In this document: positions 58,304-64,000 of the stretch, piece after piece
How the letters are laid out: the number at the start of each line of letters is the position of its first letter
Position numbering within the stretch: position 1 is the stretch's first letter
From: JAJVID01 sp050247435
Lineage (GTDB): Bacteria > Acidobacteriota > Blastocatellia > RBC074
Assembly: GCA_050247435.1 (NCBI GenBank)
Contig: JBFWUF010000027.1
Location: 48,051-112,050, forward strand
Length of the DNA stretch: 64,000 bases
Direction of reading: 5' to 3'
The notes under the pieces: generated by a model
What the model was told of the DNA's origin: nothing
What the model saw: the letters and a program-made list of their open reading frames with translations, nothing else
Database searches by the model: none
Translations under genes and position numbers: made by a program

Positions 58304-60019
58304 ATGCCAATGGCATCGCTACAACGGCCACGCCGCCAATTTGTGTCCGCGCTCTGTCTTATTCTCGCATTTACAAATCTTTTTCTGACATCACCCGCGC
58401 TGGCGCAGCAGCGCCGCGCCGCCAATTTACAGCCGAACGCCGCAAAACCGGTTCGTCTGGTCGTCGGTATAGTGATTGACCAATTCCGTTACGATTACCT
58501 GACGCGCTTCAGGGATCAGTTCGGAGAGGGCGGGTTCAAACGATTGCTTACGAGCGGCGCCGTGTTTACGAACGCCAATTACATTCACGTGCCGACCTAC
58601 ACCGCCTGCGGCCACGCCACGTTTATGACAGGCGCGACTCCCGCAATGAGCGGCATCATCGGCAACGAATGGCACGACCGCGAATCGGGAAAACGCGTCA
58701 CGAGCGTCAGTGATGAGACGGTCAAACTGCTCGGCGGGCGCGAAGGCGCGACCGGGATGTCTCCGTCGAGATTGATCGGTTCGACAATCGGCGATGAATT
58801 AAAGTTGGCGAGCGGCGGACAATCCAAAGTCATCGGCGTTTCGGTCAAAGACCGCTCGGCGATTTTGCCTTCAGGCAAACATCCGAACGGCGCTTACTGG
58901 TTCGACGCGAACACTGGCAATCTGGTTTCGAGCGCGTACTATTTCAACGATTTGCCTGAATGGGTGAAGAAATTCAACAGTCGCATGCGCCCTGACCGTT
59001 TCTTCGGCAAACGGTGGGAAAAACTCCTGCCAGAATCGGCCTATCAACGCTCGACCGCCGATGAAATGCCTTACGAAAAATTCTCCGCTGGCAACAAATT
59101 TCCTTACACGATTAACGGCGGCGAAGAAGGGCCAGGGCCGCGTTTCTACAATCAATTCATGTACACGCCCTTCGCCAATGACTACCTGGTTGATTTCGCC
59201 AAAGCCGCGATTGAGAGCGAACATCTCGGCGCGGATGACGTGACCGATCTGTTGACCGTAAGTTTCTCGTCGAACGACCTGGTCGGCCACGCTTATGGCC
59301 CATACAGTCACGAAGTGCAGGACATGACGCTCAGGACGGATCGCACGCTGGCGGAATTATTCCACTACCTCGATCAGAAGATCGGCCTCGACCGCGTCAT
59401 CGTCGCGCTGACCGCCGATCACGGCGTCGCGCCCATGCCCGATCAGGTCAAGCCGTATGGTTTCGGGGGAAAGATCTCGCCAAGGGCAGTTCCGGAAGCC
59501 GTGCAGAACGCTCTCAATCAACGGTTCGGCGAAGAGAAATGGATTCTGGCCTTCACCAACGGCAACGTCTATTTCGACGAGACCGCAATCGAACGCCGCA
59601 AGCTGGATGTCGAAGAGGTCGAGCGCGTGGCGTGCCAGGCCGTGTCGAAAATCGCGGGCATCGCCGAATGCTTCACCCGCTCGCGGATTCTTTCAGGCCG
59701 GTTGCCGCAAACAAAGATCGCGCGCGGCGTGGCGAATGGCTTTCACGCCCAACGCAACGGCAATCTGGTAGTCGTGCCCCATCCGTTTTTCTTCATCAGC
59801 GAAGGGACAACCACGACCCACGGCTCACCCTACATTTACGACACGCACGTGCCCGTGATCTTGTACGGCGCGGGCGTCGTGGCCGGATCGTTCTATGCCG
59901 ATGCCAGCCCGGCTGATATAGCCCCGACCCTTGCCGCGTTGCTCAAGATCGAAATTCCGAGCAACAGCGTCGGCCGTATTCTGAGTGAGGCGATCAGAAG
60001 TGTTCGGGACAAGAATTGA
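58304..60019 (+). CDS. PafA-like alkaline phosphatase family protein
   Basis: 571 residues from the ATG at 58304 (AAGGAGAG upstream). A signal peptide (about 15-35, ending PALAQ) is followed by the nucleotide pyrophosphatase/phosphatase fold: VVGIVIDQFRYDYL with the metal Asp, VPTYTACGHATFMTGATP with likely nucleophile Thr100, SFSSNDLVGHAYGPYSHEVQ and VALTADHGVAPMPDQVK. It is a periplasmic phosphomonoesterase or diesterase. It is divergent from one outer membrane receptor gene and lies 93 bases upstream of another. Confidence 0.88.
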   Translation: MPMASLQRPRRQFVSALCLILAFTNLFLTSPALAQQRRAANLQPNAAKPVRLVVGIVIDQFRYDYLTRFRDQFGEGGFKRLLTSGAVFTNANYIHVPTYTACGHATFMTGATPAMSGIIGNEWHDRESGKRVTSVSDETVKLLGGREGATGMSPSRLIGSTIGDELKLASGGQSKVIGVSVKDRSAILPSGKHPNGAYWFDANTGNLVSSAYYFNDLPEWVKKFNSRMRPDRFFGKRWEKLLPESAYQRSTADEMPYEKFSAGNKFPYTINGGEEGPGPRFYNQFMYTPFANDYLVDFAKAAIESEHLGADDVTDLLTVSFSSNDLVGHAYGPYSHEVQDMTLRTDRTLAELFHYLDQKIGLDRVIVALTADHGVAPMPDQVKPYGFGGKISPRAVPEAVQNALNQRFGEEKWILAFTNGNVYFDETAIERRKLDVEEVERVACQAVSKIAGIAECFTRSRILSGRLPQTKIARGVANGFHAQRNGNLVVVPHPFFFISEGTTTTHGSPYIYDTHVPVILYGAGVVAGSFYADASPADIAPTLAALLKIEIPSNSVGRILSEAIRSVRDKN

Positions 60020-60112
60020 TTGCGTATCCAGGGAACTTCTTTACCTTCGTGATTGGCGTATAGCGGATATCTGAACAAATGGAATTTCAACCCTCAAAAG
60101 GAACTCTCATCA

Positions 60113-62872
60113 ATGATAACGATAACCAGAATGCTTTTTCTTGTCGCGCTGTTGTCGTATTCAATCGTTGCCCAAGCCCAGTCCAGCGCTCGAACCACAC
60201 AACTTTCAGCAGGCGAGCTTCGCCTGGAAGTGAAAGACCCTTCGGGCAAGGCTATGGAAGCCTTCGGGAAACTGGAGAACCTTACCACCGGCTTGTCGCA
60301 CGGCTTTCAAACGGACGCGCAAGGCAAGCATACGTTTGAGGGATTGACCTACGGTCGGTACCGCCTGGAAGTTTCCAGGGATGGATTCGCCACGCAATCG
60401 GCTGTAATCAACGTGCAATCAAACGAGTCCCTTACACGCGTCGTGACACTGGCCCTCGCCAGCCTGGCTTTTAAATTGGATGTGATCGCGACGACTCCGC
60501 TTCCCGGCGTTGATCTCGAACCCGATGAAATCCCCACGCCGGCGCAAGCGGCCACACGGCGTGACATCGAAATGAGCGGCGCGCTCGACCTTTCCGATTT
60601 CCTCAACCGCCGGCTGGGCGGCGTGTTCGTCAACGAAATACAAAATAATCCTTTTCAACCCGACGTGAATTATCGTGGCTACACTGCGTCGCCCCTGCTT
60701 GGGACCCCCCAGGGCCTGTCGGTTTACCTGGACGGCGTGCGGCTCAATCAGCCATTTGGCGATGTCGTCAGTTGGGACTTGATTCCGCGCATCGCCATTT
60801 CTGAAGTCACATTGATACCTGGATCAAATCCTTTGTTCGGGTTAAACACGCTGGGCGGCGCGCTTTCAATCCAAACCAAAGACGGGCGCAGTCAACAGGG
60901 AACCTCGGTGCAATTGAGTGGCGGAAGCTTCGGCCGCGGAATGGCTGAAGTTGAACACGGAGGGTTCAATTCAAGAGGACTGAACTGGTATCTGGGCAGT
61001 ACGCTTTTTTTTGAAGATGGCTGGCGTGACGATTCTCCGTCGAACGTGCGACAGTTCTTCGGCAAGCTTGGATGGCAGGGAGCGAAAACCACGCTGGGCG
61101 CAACTGTGGCGTTCGCCAATAATCTGCTGACCGGCAACGGATTGCAGGAGCAACGTTTTCTCGACCGCGATTACGCCAGCGTCTACACGAAGCCGGACAT
61201 CACCGGCAATCGTTCTCCCTTTGTCAATCTGACTATACGGCGCAACCTCACCAACCGGGTCAATATTTCCGGCAACATTTATTACCGCTACATCCGCACG
61301 AACACCTTCAACGGCGACATCAACGAAGAATCGCTGGAACAGGCGCTCTATCAGCCGAACGCCGAAGAACACGCGGCTCTCGCCGGCGCGGGGTTCACAG
61401 GGTTTCCGCTGAGCGGCGAAAACGCAGCCAACGCGCCCTTTCCATTCTGGCGTTGCCTGGCGAATGTGTTGTTGCGCGATGAACCTTCCGAAAAATGCAA
61501 CGGCTTGCTCAACCGCACCAGTTCCCAGCAACGCAATTATGGGGTCTCCGGCCAGGTCAGTTGGCTGAGTTTGCCCGGCGGCCGGCGGAATCAGTTTACG
61601 GCAGGCGCGGCTTTCGACGGCAACAGCGCCGGATTTCAGCAATCCTCGCAACTGGGATACATCAATCCCGACCGCAGCATCACCGGCGTCAACGCCTTCG
61701 GCGACGGCGTCACCGGCGGCGATGCGGACGGGGAACCTTATGACACGCGCGTTGATCTGCGCGGGCGGATTTACACCGGCAGCGTTTTCGTCACCGACAC
61801 ATTGTTTGTGGGCAGGGGATTGAACTTGTCACTGTCCGGACGGTACAACCGGACTGTGATTGACAACAAAGACCTCATTCTTCCTGGCGGCGGCCCCGGT
61901 TCGCTGGATGGCCATCATGTGTTTGGCCGGTTCAATCCGGCGGTGGGATTGACCTTCACGCCCTGGCACGTCTTGAATGCTTACGTCAGCTACACCGAAG
62001 GCAGCCGCGCGCCGACTTCCATCGAACTCGGATGCGCGGATCCCAACACGCCTTGCAAACTGCCGAACGCGCTGGCGGGCGACCCGCCATTGCAACAAGT
62101 CGTCACACGTACCATCGAAGCAGGTTTGCGCGGCGGCGTGGAAGGCAAATGGAACTGGAATGCCGGCTGGTTTCGCGCGGACAATCGGCAAGATATTCTG
62201 TTTGTCTCGTCTGAGCAAACAGGCTTCGGATACTTCAAAAACTTCGGCAAAACACGGAGGCAGGGCGTGAAGCTCGACGCGAATGGTCAACTTTGGCGCG
62301 TGGGATTTGGCGGCAGCTACACTTTTCTTGACGCGACGTTCCAAAGTCCGGAAGAAGTCAACGGTTCCAGCAACAGCGCCAATGAAGAAGCGTTGGAAGG
62401 GTTGCGCGGTGTTGAAGGCGCCATCGAAATCAACCCTGGCGCGCGAATTCCGCTGACGCCTCGGCACATGTTCAAGACTTTTGCCAATCTTCAGGCGACT
62501 TCAAAAATATCCCTGGATTTCGGGTTGGTCGCATTGTCAGGCGCTTACGCGCGCGGCAACGAGAACAACCTGCACCAGCCCGACGGTCAGTATTATCTTG
62601 GGTCCGGCAGGTCGCCCGGTTACGCTGTGGTCAATCTCGGGGCGCGCTATCAAGCGACCAGGTGGCTACAGTTCTTCGCCCAGATCAATAACCTGTTTGA
62701 CCGCCAGTACTTCACGGCCGCGCAGTTGGGGCCGACCGGGTTCACCGCCGCCGGAACGTTCATCGCCCGGCCCTTTGGCGAGGTGGATGAAGAGTTCCCT
62801 GTACAACACGCGACCTTCTATGCGCCGGGCGCGCCGCGGGGGGCCTGGGGCGGAGTCCGGATCAAGTTCTGA
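60113..62872 (+). CDS. TonB-dependent receptor with carboxypeptidase-regulatory-like domain
   Basis: 919 residues from the ATG at 60113, with AAAGGA about 11 bases upstream and a signal peptide (MITITRMLFLVALLSYSIVA). Order: carboxypeptidase-regulatory-like sandwich (GELRLEVKDPSGKAMEAFGK, about 30-110), plug (RRLGGVFVNEIQNNPFQPDV, GLSVYLDGVRLNQPFGD, NPLFGLNTLGGALSIQTKDG), then the barrel to GGVRIKF with its terminal Phe. It resembles siderophore/metal TonB receptors more than the Oar type. It follows the PafA-like phosphatase, so a phosphate- or organophosphate-linked ligand is possible. It is intact up to the stop, where a transposase fragment begins. Confidence 0.87.
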   Translation: MITITRMLFLVALLSYSIVAQAQSSARTTQLSAGELRLEVKDPSGKAMEAFGKLENLTTGLSHGFQTDAQGKHTFEGLTYGRYRLEVSRDGFATQSAVINVQSNESLTRVVTLALASLAFKLDVIATTPLPGVDLEPDEIPTPAQAATRRDIEMSGALDLSDFLNRRLGGVFVNEIQNNPFQPDVNYRGYTASPLLGTPQGLSVYLDGVRLNQPFGDVVSWDLIPRIAISEVTLIPGSNPLFGLNTLGGALSIQTKDGRSQQGTSVQLSGGSFGRGMAEVEHGGFNSRGLNWYLGSTLFFEDGWRDDSPSNVRQFFGKLGWQGAKTTLGATVAFANNLLTGNGLQEQRFLDRDYASVYTKPDITGNRSPFVNLTIRRNLTNRVNISGNIYYRYIRTNTFNGDINEESLEQALYQPNAEEHAALAGAGFTGFPLSGENAANAPFPFWRCLANVLLRDEPSEKCNGLLNRTSSQQRNYGVSGQVSWLSLPGGRRNQFTAGAAFDGNSAGFQQSSQLGYINPDRSITGVNAFGDGVTGGDADGEPYDTRVDLRGRIYTGSVFVTDTLFVGRGLNLSLSGRYNRTVIDNKDLILPGGGPGSLDGHHVFGRFNPAVGLTFTPWHVLNAYVSYTEGSRAPTSIELGCADPNTPCKLPNALAGDPPLQQVVTRTIEAGLRGGVEGKWNWNAGWFRADNRQDILFVSSEQTGFGYFKNFGKTRRQGVKLDANGQLWRVGFGGSYTFLDATFQSPEEVNGSSNSANEEALEGLRGVEGAIEINPGARIPLTPRHMFKTFANLQATSKISLDFGLVALSGAYARGNENNLHQPDGQYYLGSGRSPGYAVVNLGARYQATRWLQFFAQINNLFDRQYFTAAQLGPTGFTAAGTFIARPFGEVDEEFPVQHATFYAPGAPRGAWGGVRIKF

Positions 62873-63186
62873 CAGCGACGTTCGAGCGTCTCATCGATCA
62901 CAAAGGTCAAAGAGCCTGAAGCCGCGACAAATGCTTTGATCAGCGCCTGGAGCAGTAGCCGGCTCAGTTCCAGGGGCGCCCATCGTGCCCGATTCAGAAC
63001 GTGGTGATAGAGGCTGAAGTCCTCTTCCTGGCCACGACCCATTTGGCGCAAAGCTGCTGTGACAGTGCGCCGTCCGCGCGCCAGCAGCGCGCCAATAATC
63101 AATACCTGGGCTTTGTCCCAAGTCGGACTGGTAAACGCACTTTGAAAGATCGCCAAGACGGATAGAATCTCTGGTGAAAGGGACAT
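62873..63186 (-). pseudogene. Truncated IS701-like transposase (N-terminal part)
   Basis: About 103 residues from the ATG at 63186 match the start of IS701-type transposases: PTWDKAQVLIIGALLARGRR, AALRQMGRGQEEDFSLYHHV, LNRARWAPLELSRLLL and the first catalytic Asp in FVIDETLERR. The match breaks right after that motif, at the stop codon of the TonB receptor, and the open frame then runs antisense through the receptor. The remaining two thirds of the transposase are lost, so it is a dead fragment. Confidence 0.75.
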
Positions 63187-63279
63187 CGTTGGCCTCCGCG
63201 CAAGATGGTTGTGTTGTTACTCCCATCTTACTTGCGGATTGGCGCGTTGTCCTTTTCACTTCCCATTTTTGTACAAAGT
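63187..63279. mobile_element. Upstream end of the IS701-like element
   Basis: Non-coding stretch in front of the transposase start. A different transposase fragment resumes on the plus strand from about 63280, so the outer end of the IS701-like element probably lies near 63265-63285. No inverted repeat partner is left to define it. Confidence 0.4.
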
Positions 63280-63513
63280 CGAGCTAAGAAGACGCTGGCG
63301 ATGGTCTTTTACACGCTCAACCTGCTGGCCTACGCGCTGCACACGATTCTGGAGTTGGGCGACATTCTCTATCAGCGATGCCGAGCCGAACGCCCGCGCT
63401 ACGAGTTGTGGGAGAGGCTGCGGGGCTGGTTTGACCGCTTCCTGATCGGTAGCTGGGAGAACCTGCTGCGCCTGCAACTGGAAGAGTTGGAACCTGGTGA
63501 GGCCGGGCCGTAA
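63280..63513 (+). pseudogene. Transposase C-terminal fragment, family uncertain
   Basis: The frame is open from 63205, but only about 78 residues from 63280 look like a protein end: MVFYTLNLLAYALHTILELG, DILYQRCRAERPRYELWERL, GWFDRFLIGSWENLLRLQLE. This resembles the helical tail of large DDE transposases (ISNCY-like). The front part is missing, apparently lost by insertion of the IS701-like element and a deletion. Confidence 0.5.
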
Positions 63514-63575
63514 ACATCTGAGGCTCAGACCGGAGCCACTAAACAGAAGCGGTCCGCAGATGAGTCGTCATTGCT

Positions 63576-63666
63576 ATCACGCCCACAGGTGCGAGGGAAT
63601 AAGGATCGAAACCGTTCGCCTGCCGGAAGTCCGCGACATCACGCCCACAGGTGCGAGGGAATAAGG
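63576..63666. CRISPR. Two-repeat CRISPR-like relic with type I-E geometry
   Basis: Two identical 29-base repeats at 63576-63604 and 63638-63666 (ATCACGCCCACAGGTGCGAG...) flank one 33-base unique stretch (63605-63637). Bases outside the repeats differ at once on both sides, so the repeat length is exact. The 29/33 pattern and the CCCACAGGTGCG core resemble type I-E arrays. No further repeat is found at the expected positions 63514 and 63700, and no cas gene is in the window. It is probably a remnant, but a plain duplicated 29-mer cannot be excluded. Confidence 0.5.
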
Positions 63667-63817
63667 TCAGGAGCTATCAGAAAATCTAAATTTCAATCAG
63701 GCTGGCGTTGCTCCATCAAAGGTATCGGTGCGTCCCGAAGCCACTGTTACGGTGAGAGGGTTGTGATGAAAACCCTTCACCGGGAATTCCTGGTGGAAAA
63801 ACAGGGCTTTTGCAAAG

Positions 63818-64000
63818 TCAGCCTGGCGCTCTAAGAATCAGCCGTAAAGCTTTGCCAATGTTGGCATCGTAAAGACGACGAGCCTGAGCCGTGTTTGCCC
63901 AGCCAGCGTGACTGATCAAGCGAATGGCCAAATTGTTGAAGACCGACAAGGCTTCTGCCGCAGTCTTGGATTTCATCCGACAGCGATCTTCACCAAAGGT
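63818..64000 (-). pseudogene. ISAs1-like transposase, C-terminal part (runs off the window)
   Basis: 60 residues open to the window end on the minus strand: TFGEDRCRMKSKTAAEALSV, FNNLAIRLISHAGWANTAQA, YDANIGKALRLILRAPG, then TGA at 63820-63818. This matches the end of ISAs1-family DDE transposases (DRxR..T..A...L...RNLAI.LI). The gene may be intact beyond 64000. The hairpin at about 63751-63782 (GGTGAGAGGGTT / AACCCTTCACC) and a CAGGGCTTTTGCAAAG sequence just outside the stop may belong to the element's end. Confidence 0.55.

Noticed and set aside
63571..63834. 87-codon plus-strand frame across the repeat pair
   Set aside because: It consists of the two CRISPR-like repeats and IS end sequence, and it has no ribosome binding site.

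Overview
The window looks like a chromosome segment of an Acidobacteriota bacterium, most likely of the Blastocatellia type. I infer this from several very large Oar-like/TonB-dependent outer membrane proteins with carboxypeptidase-regulatory-like domains, two secreted VWA proteins of the acidobacterial type, a tricorn-like periplasmic protease with glycine-rich inserts, a DUF4350/DUF4129 pair, moderately high GC and good AGGAG ribosome binding sites. The placement is by family content, not by a marker-gene tree. No rRNA or tRNA gene was recognised.

Layout. 1-5400: LytTR regulator tail, amino acid permease, small secreted protein, quinone oxidoreductase, cupin and secreted TPR protein. 5500-13000: two large minus-strand genes, a TonB-dependent receptor and a tricorn-like protease. 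13000-17800: lysoplasmalogenase-like protein, then aromatic amino acid genes pheA-aroF behind a phenylalanine-rich leader peptide and attenuator, a SanA-like protein and rpmB. 17875-25800: DUF4350/DUF4129/membrane protein operon, SYLF protein, GDP-fucose genes gmd-fcl and an orphan MlaF-like ATPase. 25860-33400: MgtC-like protein, L,D-transpeptidase, hybrid sensor kinase, flavin-binding protein, tandem USP protein and NtrC-type regulator. 33500-35700: VWA protein, LysW-like zinc protein and HU. 35673-47179: a large high-affinity potassium uptake (Kdp) locus. 47350-55200: TVP38 protein with a mercuric-reductase-like flavoenzyme, a zinc-finger/SpoIIE phosphatase, a RibD-C reductase facing a WYL regulator, rpsT and tlyA divergent, and a VWA protein. 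55175-62872: two outer membrane receptors around a PafA-like phosphatase. 62873-64000: a graveyard of transposase fragments with a two-repeat CRISPR-like relic.

How the parts work together. The Kdp locus is the most unusual large unit. KdpD is split into two genes at opposite ends of the cluster. A second histidine kinase with a degenerate H-box follows the KdpD N-terminal half. A BBP2-type porin, a 99-residue membrane protein and a 27-residue membrane peptide sit between kdpE and kdpF, and GTAAG direct repeats in front of the structural genes are candidate KdpE sites. The pheA-aroF operon shows a complete classical attenuator on the minus strand: a leader peptide with eight Phe and two Tyr codons in 15 positions, a terminator, and a competing antiterminator pairing. 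Four promoters for translation or nucleoid genes (rpmB, HU, rpsT, tlyA) share a TATAsT hexamer followed directly by CCGCGC, as expected for growth-rate or stringent control.
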